Source: Neptunomonas japonica DSM 18939
GTDB taxonomy: Bacteria; Pseudomonadota; Gammaproteobacteria; Pseudomonadales; Balneatricaceae
Direction of reading: 5' to 3'
DNA length: 64,000 bases
Assembly: GCF_000422765.1 (NCBI RefSeq)
Contig: NZ_AUGR01000015.1
Span: 103,931 to 167,930, forward strand
The notes beneath the pieces were generated by a model. It had not been told where the DNA came from. It ran no database searches and worked only from the letters and a program-made list of their open reading frames with translations. Position 1 is the first letter of the stretch; each line of letters starts with the position of its first letter. The translations under genes were made by a program, and so were the position numbers. This document shows, piece after piece, positions 18,337-30,687 of the stretch.

Positions 18337-19947
18337 TTAAAGATTAAAGCGTGATACCAGCCCGTTGAGAGCTTCACTCTTGCTTTCGAGGGAGCTAATC
18401 GCGTTTTGGTTTTCTTTCACAGCACAAGATGTCTCTTCTGAAAGATTAAAGATACGTTGAATATTCTCACTTGTTTCGTTTGTGACTGCTGACTGCTGGG
18501 TTGATGCTTCAGCAATCTGTAGATTCAATCTGGAAATAGTGTCCATCTCGTCAGCGATTAGTTTAAGGGCGTTTTCAGCTTCAGATATTAAGCTGACAGA
18601 TTCATTACTGCGCTCTTTGCTGGATGACATAACGCTTACGGCTTCTTCTGAACCTGTTTGCAGTTCTTCTATCATCTCACGTATTTCTATAGTGCTTTGC
18701 TGGGTTCTACCTGCCAATGTGCGTACCTCATCAGCAACAACAGCAAAGCCGCGTCCTTGGTCACCTGCACGCGCCGCTTCAATGGCTGCATTCAGTGCTA
18801 GCAGGTTGGTTTGTTCTGCTATATCACCAATAACACTGATAATCTCACCAATACGATCTGATTGGCTTTTGAGCTTGGATATGACGTTTGAGCCTTGTTC
18901 AACTTCGCTGGCAAGTTTCTGCATGCTGCTGGCTGAGCTTGAAAGTGCTTGGGCGCCATTGGTAAATTCGGTTTGAGCATGCTCTACAGCGGTCACTGCA
19001 TCAGAGGTGTTATCGGCAACAGCATGTGCGGTATTTGCAAGCTCCTCCACTGCCGTTGCTAATAACTCCGTTTCATTTTTCTGCTGGTCTGTTCTGGCTG
19101 CGTTACCTTGAGCATTTTTATTAATATGACTAAGACCATCTTCTAAGTCGTTGGATACGCCGCGAATGTCTTCTATCAGTGTCGCCATATGGCTCATGAA
19201 GGTGTTGAGCTCTTCTGCTAATTTTGCAAACTCGTCATTCCCTTTTACGTCGAGACGCTTATTGAGATTTGTTTCACCCGTGGCTAGCCCGTGAATAGCG
19301 TGGTGTAGCTCGGAGAGTCGACTAACAATAAAGCGGTTAAGCCAGAATACGAGTATTAATCCGCCGCATAGTGCCAATAAGATAACGATAACCATATATA
19401 GCGTACTGTTTTCTTGTACTGCTTCAAACTCATCGGTTGTTTTGGTGATAATCAGCTGGTACTGCTCTTCAAGGGTTGTAAAACCATTGATAGCAGGAGA
19501 GTCTGATATTTTGACCGTGCTGTCGACTTCTTTGATGGTCGCCTTATTAGCAAATAACCCTTGTACTTGGTTAGCCGCTTGGCGGTATTGCTTGAGCGTC
19601 ATTGCTATATTATTCAATGCGCTTGTTTCTATGTTATTGAGCTCAGGCACTGACCTGTATTGGTTGATGAGTGCGTTAATGGCGTCGTAGTTACTGACAA
19701 CACGAGAGTAATATTTGGGTGTGCCGCGTAATACATAGTTTTTAAAATTATGAATCAACGCGCCATAGCCTACCTGCTGCCTGATTTGTAAAAGCAGTGT
19801 TTGCCTTGCCTGCGCTTGCTGCTGAAGTTTATTCCAGCTAGCGTCACTAGAAGATGACATCCAGCTTTGGACGAAAAACATTGATGCGAATGCAACAATG
19901 GTACAGATGATTAACACAAAAAATCGGTGTTTAAGTGTTAGATGCAT
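18337..19947 (-). CDS. Methyl-accepting chemotaxis protein
   Basis: A 536-residue chemoreceptor. Membrane helices at about residues 9-27 and 183-205 bracket a periplasmic four-helix-type domain of about 155 residues. HAMP and the cytoplasmic signalling domain follow, with the conserved tip ([18 protein letters not shown]) at about 376-393. The C-terminus ends shortly after the signalling region and has no CheR-binding pentapeptide. It differs from the receptor at 6221 in its sensor domain, so the two should sense different signals. Convergent with etfA. Confidence 0.93.
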   Translation of the reverse strand: MHLTLKHRFFVLIICTIVAFASMFFVQSWMSSSSDASWNKLQQQAQARQTLLLQIRQQVGYGALIHNFKNYVLRGTPKYYSRVVSNYDAINALINQYRSVPELNNIETSALNNIAMTLKQYRQAANQVQGLFANKATIKEVDSTVKISDSPAINGFTTLEEQYQLIITKTTDEFEAVQENSTLYMVIVILLALCGGLILVFWLNRFIVSRLSELHHAIHGLATGETNLNKRLDVKGNDEFAKLAEELNTFMSHMATLIEDIRGVSNDLEDGLSHINKNAQGNAARTDQQKNETELLATAVEELANTAHAVADNTSDAVTAVEHAQTEFTNGAQALSSSASSMQKLASEVEQGSNVISKLKSQSDRIGEIISVIGDIAEQTNLLALNAAIEAARAGDQGRGFAVVADEVRTLAGRTQQSTIEIREMIEELQTGSEEAVSVMSSSKERSNESVSLISEAENALKLIADEMDTISRLNLQIAEASTQQSAVTNETSENIQRIFNLSEETSCAVKENQNAISSLESKSEALNGLVSRFNL

Positions 19948-20423
19948 GTGGATATTCCTAAAGTATTGTCCAGAATTTAGCTAAATCTAGAAGTGGGCTA
20001 AATATAGGTGACGTCGTTAAAAAACGACAGTTGCAACATTAGGTTTTTACACAAAGAGTTCAAGCAATTGATGCTGGTCAATTTTTGTACATTGTTGTTT
20101 TAGAGGGCGTGTATCAGGGAGGTAATTGATTACCCCATGCTTATAAAGCGAGTTATCCACAGTATTCTGGGATAACTTAATTATTCAGACAGAAGTGGAA
20201 TGTGCTTTATAGTTGGGTGAGTAACAATGTTTTGAATTAAATTGTTACTTATGTATGAGAGTAATCCATTGGTATGGCGGCACTTGCAAGCAATATGAAG
20301 TGTAAAGTCAGTGATGCTGATTGAAACTGTCATTGTAACAAAATCACTAATAGCTAGACTAAACTTACTAAGCGACATAAGTCACAAAATAACAGTATAT
20401 AACCTGACGTATGGAGTCATCCC
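19948..20423. other. Long divergent intergenic region upstream of fadB
   Basis: 476 bp between a chemoreceptor gene and fadB. I see no credible gene; a 65-codon frame at 20181-20378 (-) lacks any family features. The region carries an 8-bp inverted repeat, AGTTATCC (20151-20158) with GGATAACT (20170-20177), which includes a perfect consensus DnaA box TTATCCACA at 20153-20161. The fadBA promoter should be in the last ~100 bp. No PsrA-type GAAAC-N4-GTTTC site was found. Confidence 0.4.
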
Positions 20424-23761
<3,338 letters not shown>

Positions 23762-23785
23762 TACATCTTCGTTCGTGATAATAAG

Positions 23786-23818
23786 AAGGGCAACTGGTAT
23801 AACCAGTTGCCCTTTTTT
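23786..23818 (+). terminator. Terminator of the fadBA operon
   Basis: AAGGGCAACTGGT pairs perfectly with ACCAGTTGCCCTT over an ATA loop and runs into a T-stretch. Confidence 0.93.
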
Positions 23819-23868
23819 GATAGTGATTAATGTCAGACCTACAATAACAAGCCTGTGATAATCGCTAT

Positions 23869-24984
23869 TTAGCTAACAGCATCCGCAGGTGCTTGGTATG
23901 CATAACCCAACACATCAGCAACCGCTTTATAGGTGATATTGCCGCGGTGTACGTTTAAGCCATTTAGCAAATGCACATCATCTTTTAGTGCTTGCTTATA
24001 GCCTTTGTTGGCTAGCGCTTGAACAAACGGCAGTGTGGCGTTAGTTAAGGCAAAAGTAGAGGTACGAGCAACACCGCCTGGCATGTTAGCAACACAGTAA
24101 TGCACAACATCTTCTACCGTATAGGTTGGCTCTTGGTGAGTCGTTGCACGAGATGTTTCAAAGCAACCGCCCTGGTCAATAGCAACATCGACTACCACAG
24201 CACCTGTTTTCATTTTTTTCAAATGCTCACGTGTAACGAGTTTTGGTGCAGCAGCGCCGGGTATAAGTACCGCGCCGACGACCAAATCTGCAGCAACGAC
24301 CTCATCTTCGATAGACTCAACATTTGAGTAAAGCGTTTTTAGCTGTGGGCCATACACTTCGTCTAACTGCTTAAGGCGAGGTAGAGATCGGTCCAAAATG
24401 GTAACGTCTGCTCCTAAGCCCATCGCCATGCGTGCAGCGTTAATGCCGACTACACCACCACCAATTACAACAACTTTAGCTGGAGCAACACCAGGAACAC
24501 CACCCAGTAAGGTGCCTAATCCGCCTTGCGCCTTTTCTAATGAGTGAGCACCGGCTTGGATAGCCATACGTCCTGCTACTTCGCTCATTGGCGCAAGTAG
24601 AGGTAAACCACCATGGTTATCAGTTACTGTTTCATAAGCAATGGCAACAGCGTCGGAATCAACGAGTAGCTTTGTTTGCTCTGGATCTGGTGCAAGGTGT
24701 AGGTAGGTGAACAAGATCTGGCCAGAGCGCAGCATTTTACATTCGTTGGGCTGTGGCTCTTTAACTTTGACGATCATATCTGCTGTAGCGAAGATCTCTT
24801 CAGCAGTATCGATGAGAGTTGCACCAGCGGCTTCATATCGCTCATTGGTTAAGCCAATAGCGGTTCCGCCATCACGTTGCACAATGACTTGATGTCCTGC
24901 TGCTACTAATTCGCGAACTCCCGCTGGCGTCATGCCAATACGGTATTCATGGTTTTTGATCTCTTTAGGGACGCCGATAAGCAT
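23869..24984 (-). CDS. ald: Alanine dehydrogenase
   Basis: NAD-dependent L-alanine dehydrogenase (alanine to pyruvate and ammonia), 371 residues. The N-terminus [15 protein letters not shown] is characteristic, as is the catalytic H-L-A-P-D-P segment and the NAD-binding [11 protein letters not shown]. The start at 24984 has GGAG about eight bases upstream; a longer reading frame to 25044 has no support. It is a single gene on the minus strand, convergent with fadBA. It supplies pyruvate from amino acids, and AzlCD-type amino acid export lies next on the same strand. Confidence 0.95.
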   Translation of the reverse strand: MLIGVPKEIKNHEYRIGMTPAGVRELVAAGHQVIVQRDGGTAIGLTNERYEAAGATLIDTAEEIFATADMIVKVKEPQPNECKMLRSGQILFTYLHLAPDPEQTKLLVDSDAVAIAYETVTDNHGGLPLLAPMSEVAGRMAIQAGAHSLEKAQGGLGTLLGGVPGVAPAKVVVIGGGVVGINAARMAMGLGADVTILDRSLPRLKQLDEVYGPQLKTLYSNVESIEDEVVAADLVVGAVLIPGAAAPKLVTREHLKKMKTGAVVVDVAIDQGGCFETSRATTHQEPTYTVEDVVHYCVANMPGGVARTSTFALTNATLPFVQALANKGYKQALKDDVHLLNGLNVHRGNITYKAVADVLGYAYQAPADAVS

Positions 24985-25206
24985 GTCGAATCTCCAATTA
25001 TCTGAATAGTGACCAGAAGCAGTCGCTTTATTATTGTTGATCAATCTTTATTCAGATTAGCATTTGATTGAGGAGATATTTTCATGTTTTTTTAATTATT
25101 ATTGAAAATAAATGTTACTATTATTCGATTATATAGTTTAAATAACTGTGGCGTTGCACAAATATAGCGGTATTTATGGTCGCTGTTTTGGGGCTTTGTT
25201 ATGCGA

Positions 25207-25527
25207 TTAAAGCCCAAAACCGAAACGAAATAAGCTAAAAGCAAGCATCCCGACAACAATGGTTGTTAACAAGTCTTTACGGATAAATGCGGTGATGACA
25301 GCGACCAGTGACGCTAATAACCAAGGATTACTGGGACTTATCCATAGCTGTCCTTGTGGAATCAACACGGCCGGTACGATGATGGCTGTTAATACAGCAG
25401 GGGGGACAAATCCAAGGCCAGTGCTGAGCCACGCAGGAAAGTGCACGCGTCCCGCAACTGCAAACAGAATATAGCGCACGCCAAACGTGACAATGAACAT
25501 GCCTAGAATTAACAGCGCTTCATTCAT
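25207..25527 (-). CDS. azlD: AzlD family branched-chain amino acid exporter subunit
   Basis: A 106-residue membrane protein with four hydrophobic helices, the small partner of AzlC in branched-chain amino acid export. The start at 25527 overlaps the AzlC stop by 4 bp, the typical coupled arrangement; a longer frame upstream runs inside azlC and is not real. The last codons contain one arm of an inverted repeat (AAAGCCCAAAA with TTTTGGGGCTTT, about 25186-25218), possibly helping end the transcript. Confidence 0.88.
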   Translation of the reverse strand: MNEALLILGMFIVTFGVRYILFAVAGRVHFPAWLSTGLGFVPPAVLTAIIVPAVLIPQGQLWISPSNPWLLASLVAVITAFIRKDLLTTIVVGMLAFSLFRFGFGL

Positions 25528-26297
25528 GACGGCTCCTTGTTTTCGATAGGTTGTGTATTTTGTCGTTTCAACATCATGTGAAAAGATAAACCCACAGCAA
25601 TACCTGCTATAGCGGCGACTAACAGCCCTAGCTTGTGTGGCATTGTGGCTGTTGCGATTGCCATGGTGGCGGCAACAATAACGCAAGCCCACATGGGTTT
25701 GCTTTTAAGATAAGGAACAACCATGCCAATAAAGGTCACCGACATGGCAAAATCTAATCCCCATTGGGTCATGTCAGGGAAGAGTTCTCCTAATGCGACA
25801 CCTATCGCCGTACATAGCACCCAATTACCGTACATGGCGCAAAAAGAGCCTAGGTAGAACCAATGAGCATCACGGATATCATCTTGTTGTAGATAGCGGT
25901 TACTCACCGCTGCAAAAGTCTCATCGGTGAGCCCAAATGCCATTAATACGCGCCAACGTTGCGGCAGGTGGCGAACCTTGGGTACGAGATTGGCGGCGTA
26001 AAGAATGTGGCGTAGGTTAACGACGAAGGTTGTCGCAATAATAACAGGTAGTGCCGCGCCTGCTGCGAGCAAGCCCAATACGATGAATTGGCTGGCGCCT
26101 GCAAACACAATAATCGACATGGCAAGGGCGCCAATAATCGAAAGCCCGCTGGGCTCTGCCAGTGTTCCAAAAATAATCCCGAAGGGTATGGCTCCCACAA
26201 TTAAAGGGAAGGTCGCTTTTGCGCCGCCAATAAACTCATGGCGGTGCTGCTCTCTTGATGAAGGAAGCGCTGAATCTGAGGGTGTTGTGTTCGTCAT
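25524..26297 (-). CDS. azlC: AzlC family branched-chain amino acid exporter permease
   Basis: Polytopic membrane protein of 257 residues, partner of AzlD. The family pattern is seen in P-L-I-V-G-A-I-P-F-G-I-I-F-G-T-L-A near the N-terminus, F-A-G-A-S-Q-F and N-L-R-H-I-L-Y-A-A in the middle, and F-G-L-T-D-E-T-F-A. It exports valine, leucine or analogues in studied relatives. The gene starts 16 bp after the MarR-GNAT gene ends, so regulator, permease and small subunit form one operon. Confidence 0.9.
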   Translation of the reverse strand: MTNTTPSDSALPSSREQHRHEFIGGAKATFPLIVGAIPFGIIFGTLAEPSGLSIIGALAMSIIVFAGASQFIVLGLLAAGAALPVIIATTFVVNLRHILYAANLVPKVRHLPQRWRVLMAFGLTDETFAAVSNRYLQQDDIRDAHWFYLGSFCAMYGNWVLCTAIGVALGELFPDMTQWGLDFAMSVTFIGMVVPYLKSKPMWACVIVAATMAIATATMPHKLGLLVAAIAGIAVGLSFHMMLKRQNTQPIENKEPS

Positions 26298-26313
26298 GAT
26301 TGTTTGTCATTCA

Positions 26314-27288
26314 TCATAGGGTTAACGTCATGTAGATATCGGAGCGTGGGTATATCGACTGCCCATTTGGATGCGGCACTTCGTGAAAACCAAGGTTGCG
26401 GTAGAGGCGAATAGCGCGGTTAAGCTTTGTCGAGCTCTCTAGGTAAACCTCATTAGCATCAACCTCTCGCGCTTTATTTAAGGCAGTTAGCAGCAGTTTG
26501 CGACCGATACCGAAGCCTTGCATGTTTGGGCCTACGCCCATTTTAGATATTTCAAATAGGCCGTTACTTTGGTTTGCTAAAGCAACACAGCCAACAATCT
26601 CTTGGTTACAACGGGCAAACCAGATGTAACCACCTTTTGCTAGGTAGTAACTTTCCGGGGTAAATAAGGCGCGCTCATCATGATCAGTGAGCTCTCCATT
26701 GAAAAACTCCTCGAGCCATTGGAGGTTAAGCTGGCAAAAATGCTCTCTTAATGAGGCGTCCCAACCGATAATCTCTATGTCGGACTCGCTAATACGATGC
26801 TGTAAGTTAGCCAGCACAGGTTGAACAAACCCTTGCTGCTGTATGCGTTGTTCGAAATCATCCAATGATGCCAATAATGGGTGTTGCTGCGCTGCTATTA
26901 GCTGATCTAAGTAGTGCTTTATCTCATGCCAAATAGGCGCGATCTCGGCAACCAGTGCATCACTTTGCGGTGTTAGTGTTAATAGTTGGCGCCGCTCATC
27001 TTTTGGGTCGGGTGTTTTACTAATCCAACCTTCGCTAAGCATATTACGTGCAATTTTACTGATAGCAGGATGGCTAACGCCTAACTGATCCGCCGCCTCG
27101 GTGACGGCTTGCGCACCCTGTTGATGGAGCAAATTAAACAAGGGAAAAAAAGTGGGGTTAAGCTGAATGCCCTGGGTTTGATAAATCTCGACAACATCCT
27201 GAATCAGCCGATCAGATAGTCTTTTTAAGCGGCTCCCCAAAGATAAGCTGCCAAAGGTTTTCATTAAGTCGGTAGAAGGTGCAGGCAT
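26314..27288 (-). CDS. MarR regulator fused to GNAT acetyltransferase
   Basis: A 324-residue two-domain protein. The N-terminal half (about 1-145) is a MarR winged helix, with the recognition region A-A-D-Q-L-G-V-S-H-P-A-I-S-K-I-A-R-N-M and a wing rich in D-P-K-D-E-R-R. The C-terminal half (about 170-324) is a GNAT domain with the acetyl-CoA motif G-V-G-P-N-M-Q-G-F-G-I-G-R-K-L-L and a late Y-R-N-L-G-F motif. The first gene of an operon with azlCD. A perfect 26-bp palindrome 52 bp upstream is the likely operator, so it probably represses itself and the exporter. The acetylation substrate is unknown; an exported or toxic amino acid is a reasonable guess. Confidence 0.9.
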   Translation of the reverse strand: MPAPSTDLMKTFGSLSLGSRLKRLSDRLIQDVVEIYQTQGIQLNPTFFPLFNLLHQQGAQAVTEAADQLGVSHPAISKIARNMLSEGWISKTPDPKDERRQLLTLTPQSDALVAEIAPIWHEIKHYLDQLIAAQQHPLLASLDDFEQRIQQQGFVQPVLANLQHRISESDIEIIGWDASLREHFCQLNLQWLEEFFNGELTDHDERALFTPESYYLAKGGYIWFARCNQEIVGCVALANQSNGLFEISKMGVGPNMQGFGIGRKLLLTALNKAREVDANEVYLESSTKLNRAIRLYRNLGFHEVPHPNGQSIYPRSDIYMTLTL

Positions 27289-27339
27289 AAAAGGCTCTAT
27301 TCAGACGTTGTATGATTGGTTGTGGTGCTTATTTAATGA

Positions 27340-27365
27340 AAGTTACGTAACTAGTTACGTAACTT
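27340..27365. promoter_or_regulatory. 26-bp perfect palindrome, probable MarR operator
   Basis: Two copies of GTTACGTAAC, each itself a palindrome, are joined by TA and flanked by AA/TT, so the whole 26 bp equals its reverse complement. It lies 52-77 bp upstream of the MarR-GNAT start, where promoters sit. MarR dimers bind such inverted repeats, and the double copy suggests two dimers. No other regulator start is adjacent. Confidence 0.75.
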
Positions 27366-27615
27366 AAAGTTAAACATCACAAAAGTAAATAAAAAGCGAA
27401 CTTACTAAGTTATTGATCGTTTCTAATTAACGAACTATGCTCCAAGAATAGGGATTGAATGTATCGGGCAAAGGATTGGCTCTTCCTCATAAAACCACAC
27501 TAGTCTAAATCATCCTATCTCTTTGAATTACAATAAATTAATGCATACGTGTCTTTTTGTTGAAACCCAAATAGGGTGCCAAAGTGACAGTAAGCCATAG
27601 GCTCTTGAATAAGCT
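27366..27615. other. Intergenic stretch before the cassette-like segment
   Basis: About 250 bp of AT-rich sequence with no credible gene. A short hairpin, AGCC-ATA-GGCT near 27593-27603, precedes the GTTAAAT core at 27616. The gap from the MarR-GNAT start to the lipoprotein start totals 365 bp. Confidence 0.3.
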
Positions 27616-27653
27616 GTTAAATTTTCAACCAATTCTAAACTAAAGGAACTAAA

Positions 27654-28226
27654 ATGAATAAAAAACTAAAATTAACTATGGCAGCTATTTCCATCGTGTA
27701 CTTATCAGGCTGCTCATTTACAGCGTCAAATTACGGTGCATCCTTTGAAAACGTAGAAACAATTAAAAAGCTTGGCTCAGTAGAAGTATCCGTGAGTGAT
27801 TTTACAGCCTCAAAATCAACTAGCGGCATCGCATGTCGTGGAGCTGGCTCTGTCGTAACACCAAACAAAGAAACTTTTGAAGATTACATTCATAAAGCTT
27901 TTGTATCTGAGCTAAAATTAGCGGGAGTTTATTCAGATAGTGCCCCAATTGAATTAAAAGGGCACTTTACAAAAATAGATTTTAGTTCAAATATTGGTAA
28001 CGGAAACTGGTCTTTTGAATTAACTGCATCATCTAGTAAAGACGAATCTATCCAGATCGTATCGAAGCATGAATTCTCTACTAATTGGGTAGCAGATAAA
28101 GCATGCCAGCAAGTAGCACAAGAATTATCTCCTGCTGTTCAGGTTTTAATCAAAGACATTGTTAGTAATCCAGAATTCAAAAAACTAATTTCAAGCACGG
28201 AAGACAATCTTGCTCAAAAAATATAA
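27654..28226 (+). CDS. Lipoprotein in a cassette-like unit
   Basis: A 190-residue lipoprotein: signal peptide ending in the lipobox L-S-G-C (acylated cysteine about residue 20), then a beta-rich domain with no recognised family. AAAGGAA lies about six bases upstream of the ATG. The stop TAA runs directly into an attC-like palindrome, and a GTTAAAT recombination-core-like heptamer lies 38 bp before the gene. The base composition is more AT-rich than that of its catabolic neighbours. This is the usual makeup of an integron gene cassette: one small ORF, little 5' DNA and a palindrome at the stop. Confidence 0.65.
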   Translation: MNKKLKLTMAAISIVYLSGCSFTASNYGASFENVETIKKLGSVEVSVSDFTASKSTSGIACRGAGSVVTPNKETFEDYIHKAFVSELKLAGVYSDSAPIELKGHFTKIDFSSNIGNGNWSFELTASSSKDESIQIVSKHEFSTNWVADKACQQVAQELSPAVQVLIKDIVSNPEFKKLISSTEDNLAQKI

Positions 28227-28308
28227 CAAGTATATTAGCGAACGCGAGTAAACTGACTGGACAGCCAAAGCGTGGCTTCGCCACAGGCTGCCCGTTATAA
28301 AGGCGTTA
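28224..28308 (+). other. attC-like recombination site 1
   Basis: Begins at the lipoprotein stop with TAACAAG and ends in GGCGTTA, so the outer TAAC and GTTA pair. Inside, GGACAGCC (28259-28266) faces GGCTGCCC (28286-28293) with one mismatch, and GTGGC/GCCAC make a tip hairpin over TTC. A nested TATAAC/GTTATA pair (28222-28227, 28294-28299) offers an alternative closing helix. Imperfect palindrome, GTT core near the 3' end and position right after a stop codon match attC sites; the core heptamer GTTAAAA differs from GTTRRRY at the last base. Confidence 0.6.
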
Positions 28309-28321
28309 AAAGTATCTAGAT

Positions 28322-28798
28322 ATGAGTGAAATTAAATTTGTGGGTTTCAGTCACGTAAATCCAGAAGACTTTTTGACGGTAGTGAATGATAAATCGCTGA
28401 GAAAGCACCTAATTGATCATCCGTATTTTTATTCCAAGAGTATTAGGGAATGGATGGAAGATAAGGTTAAAATAGAGTCGCTACCTGGTTGTCGTATTCG
28501 AGCAATTTACATAGGTGATGTATTAGCTGGTTGGTGTGGGATTCAGCCAGATGACAATGGTTTTGAAATAGCGATTGTTATTGCCAAAGAATTTTGGGGT
28601 TTTGGTATACCCGTATTTCAAAAAATGATGCTATGGGCTAAAGAGATGGGCCATAAAGAAATAATATTTCACCTGCTAGAAACTCGCCCTGAATACAAAT
28701 TTCTAAAAAGAAAAGCGACTAAAGTTAAAAAAACAGAGCTTTTAGGCCGACGCTTTACAACTTATATTATCTCCGTTGAAAAATGGTGCGTAAAGTAA
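28322..28798 (+). CDS. GNAT-like N-acetyltransferase in a cassette-like unit
   Basis: A 158-residue protein with a plausible GNAT fold: I-R-A-I-Y-I-G-D-V-L-A-G-W-C-G-I strand pair, E-I-A-I-V-I-A-K-E-F-W-G-F-G-I-P motif A region where acyl-CoA would bind, and a C-terminal beta strand. The match is weaker than to typical acetyltransferases, so the function is tentative. The start lies 13 bp after the GTTA core of site 1 and has no good ribosome-binding site, as is common for cassette genes. It is not related to the MarR-fused GNAT domain nearby. Confidence 0.65.
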   Translation: MSEIKFVGFSHVNPEDFLTVVNDKSLRKHLIDHPYFYSKSIREWMEDKVKIESLPGCRIRAIYIGDVLAGWCGIQPDDNGFEIAIVIAKEFWGFGIPVFQKMMLWAKEMGHKEIIFHLLETRPEYKFLKRKATKVKKTELLGRRFTTYIISVEKWCVK

Positions 28799-28802
28799 CT
28801 TC

Positions 28803-28883
28803 TAACAAGTTGCTCAAACCTCGTTTTAGCCAAAATCGGCCTTCACTGAATGTGCTAAAGCGAGCCGTTGAACAAAGCGTTTA
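28803..28883 (+). other. attC-like recombination site 2
   Basis: Begins with TAACAAG, four bases after the GNAT stop, and ends in GCGTTTA two bases before the stop codon of the convergent transporter gene. CTCGTTTTAGC (28820-28830) pairs with GCTAAAGCGAG (28854-28864), 11 positions with a single G-T wobble, and TTGCTCAA pairs with TTGAACAA further out. It shares TAACAAG with site 1 but differs in the middle, as attC sites do. The core GTTTATT departs from GTTRRRY. Confidence 0.6.
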
Positions 28884-28884
28884 T

Positions 28885-29811
28885 TTATTTCAAGCGAAGA
28901 GATGTTCGGTTTTTCCAGTTGATTCCTGCTATTAAAGAGCCGCTTACAATAGCGCTACACGCTAAGAGTAATGACCAGCTTAGTGACGCTTCTCCAGCGG
29001 CTATTAATAACAACACGGAGATTAGTGGTGCCGCATAAGCGAGTATGCCGAGTAGCGCTAAGTTGCCGTGTTTTACGCCGTAGTCCCATGTAAAAAAGGC
29101 GATGCCTACTGGGCCAAGGCCAAGCCCTAGTATTCCCATCCATTGCGTACCAGTACTTGGCCAGACGGTTGTCTCCCAAGCAAGATGGCATAACAGTGCC
29201 AATATTGCAGTCGCAGCACAAAACCAGCCAACGGCATCGGTAGGGACGGCGCTGACTAAGCGGCTAGCAACAGAGTAACCCGACCAGATAAAAGCGCAGG
29301 CGAGCGCTAATAAGTAGCCTGTGAGGTATTCGCTCTGAAACTCAATACCTCCTTTGCCGATCAGTATCGCGCAGCCGCATAAAGCAAGCAGTGCCCCGAT
29401 CAAGTATTTCAGTTTAAAGTGCTCACCTGGCAACAGAGCAGCGAATAGTACAATTAAGAGTGGCCAGAGATAAGCCAACAAGCTGACTTCAACCGCAGGG
29501 GCTTTTGTCATCGCAACGAAGTAACAAAAGTGATAACCAAAGTAGCCACCTACGCCTAATAACCACGCTAGTTTGGGTTGTCGAAGATGTCGCAAACCTA
29601 GGTGCCCTTGGTACCACCACCGTAAACTCATCAAGGCAAAAGCGATAGTGAAGGTCATCGCCATCATTTGGAAAGGGGGTATTGCTCCCTCCGTAAGGCG
29701 AGTAAATAATGCCAGTGCCCCCCATAGAACAATAGATATGCAGCCTATGTAGGTGGCGCGTTGCACTTGAGATAGCGCTTGAGAGGGCACTTTAGAAAGT
29801 ACGGGGGACAT
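28885..29811 (-). CDS. EamA/DMT-family exporter, YddG-like
   Basis: A 308-residue inner-membrane transporter with ten predicted helices in two EamA repeats. The N-terminal A-T-Y-I-G-C-I-S-I-V-L-W-G segment and the E-V-S-L-L-A-Y-L-W-P-L region after helix 3 resemble the YddG aromatic amino acid exporter group. The substrate is not proven. The gene ends immediately next to the second attC-like site. It is a single gene with the AraC regulator upstream on the same strand 141 bp away. Confidence 0.83.
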   Translation of the reverse strand: MSPVLSKVPSQALSQVQRATYIGCISIVLWGALALFTRLTEGAIPPFQMMAMTFTIAFALMSLRWWYQGHLGLRHLRQPKLAWLLGVGGYFGYHFCYFVAMTKAPAVEVSLLAYLWPLLIVLFAALLPGEHFKLKYLIGALLALCGCAILIGKGGIEFQSEYLTGYLLALACAFIWSGYSVASRLVSAVPTDAVGWFCAATAILALLCHLAWETTVWPSTGTQWMGILGLGLGPVGIAFFTWDYGVKHGNLALLGILAYAAPLISVLLLIAAGEASLSWSLLLACSAIVSGSLIAGINWKNRTSLRLK

Positions 29812-29952
29812 GTTTCACCAATAACTAAATGTATGAGGGTTATTAGTGTATGAGCAGAGCAGAGGAGCGTCTTTGTTCATACCGCTGAATGCTTTGTCGA
29901 TCTGGCTGAGTTCTTCATTAGTACCGCTGAGCTCTTTATTAATACAGGTAAA

Positions 29953-30687
29953 CTATTTATTGCTCTGGCGAAAGTGACTGGGAGAGTGCCCAAAGTGCTT
30001 TTTAAATCGGTCGCTAAATGCTGATAGGTTGCTGTACCCGACACTATCGGCCACTTGTTGAATGCTCAATGCGGTTGTTTCTAGTAGCTGCCATGCTTGC
30101 TGCATGCGCTTCTCAATTAAGTATTGCTGCGGTGTCATTCCGAGCTGGCGACGAAACAGTTCATTGAGTTGGCGTTGGCTAAGATTAGCTACGGCTGCTA
30201 GTGTTGCCGCAGATATAGTCTCGTTAAAACGGTGATCAAGGTAGCTTATCGCTGCTGCAATACGGTGGTCTACTTGTACTGCTGTGCCAAAGCGTTCCTG
30301 TAATAGTTGAATGAGCAGCAAGAGCATCTGGCGTTCGCTACTTGTACTCTGTGGTTGTTTGAGCAATAGATTTTGGTGCAGAAACGCGACGTAATGTGCC
30401 AGCGCCCCATCAAGAGGAATAAAGGCGGGGAGTTTCTCAAGCTCAGGGGCAAGCGCGGCTGGCACATCTGCAACCACAAAGCTGTTTAAGTCAGAAGCCG
30501 CAAACTCATGGTTTTGCCCAGCACTAATGACAGCAGCTTGCTGGGGGGATGCATGGCCTTCTTGGTTGCCGATATTCATGGCAAGGTGCCCAGCGATAGG
30601 AAGCACCAGCTGGTGGTAGTCGTGCTGGTGGGATTTAGCCTCATGACTATAGCTGCGCAGGTCTAATGTCAGGTTGGTGTGTTTCAT
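29953..30687 (-). CDS. AraC-family regulator with cupin sensor
   Basis: A 244-residue regulator. The N-terminal half is a short cupin-like sensor (H-Q-H-D-Y-H-Q-L-V-L-P and a later H), and the C-terminal half is a double helix-turn-helix with S-Q-R-Q-L-N-E-L-F-R-R-Q-L-G and the second helix S-V-G-Y-S-N-L-S-A-F-S-D-R-F-K-K-H-F-G-H-S-P. It overlaps the MOSC gene stop by 4 bp and precedes the exporter, so it may control one or both of them. Confidence 0.88.
   Translation of the reverse strand: MKHTNLTLDLRSYSHEAKSHQHDYHQLVLPIAGHLAMNIGNQEGHASPQQAAVISAGQNHEFAASDLNSFVVADVPAALAPELEKLPAFIPLDGALAHYVAFLHQNLLLKQPQSTSSERQMLLLLIQLLQERFGTAVQVDHRIAAAISYLDHRFNETISAATLAAVANLSQRQLNELFRRQLGMTPQQYLIEKRMQQAWQLLETTALSIQQVADSVGYSNLSAFSDRFKKHFGHSPSHFRQSNK

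Noticed and set aside
20181..20378. 65-codon open frame on the minus strand in the fadB upstream gap
   Set aside because: No ribosome-binding site, no family features and composition like the surrounding non-coding DNA.
27654..28798. Lipoprotein plus GNAT gene as a toxin-antitoxin pair
   Set aside because: The genes are separated by a palindrome, neither resembles a TacT-type toxin or RHH antitoxin, and the cassette reading explains the layout better.
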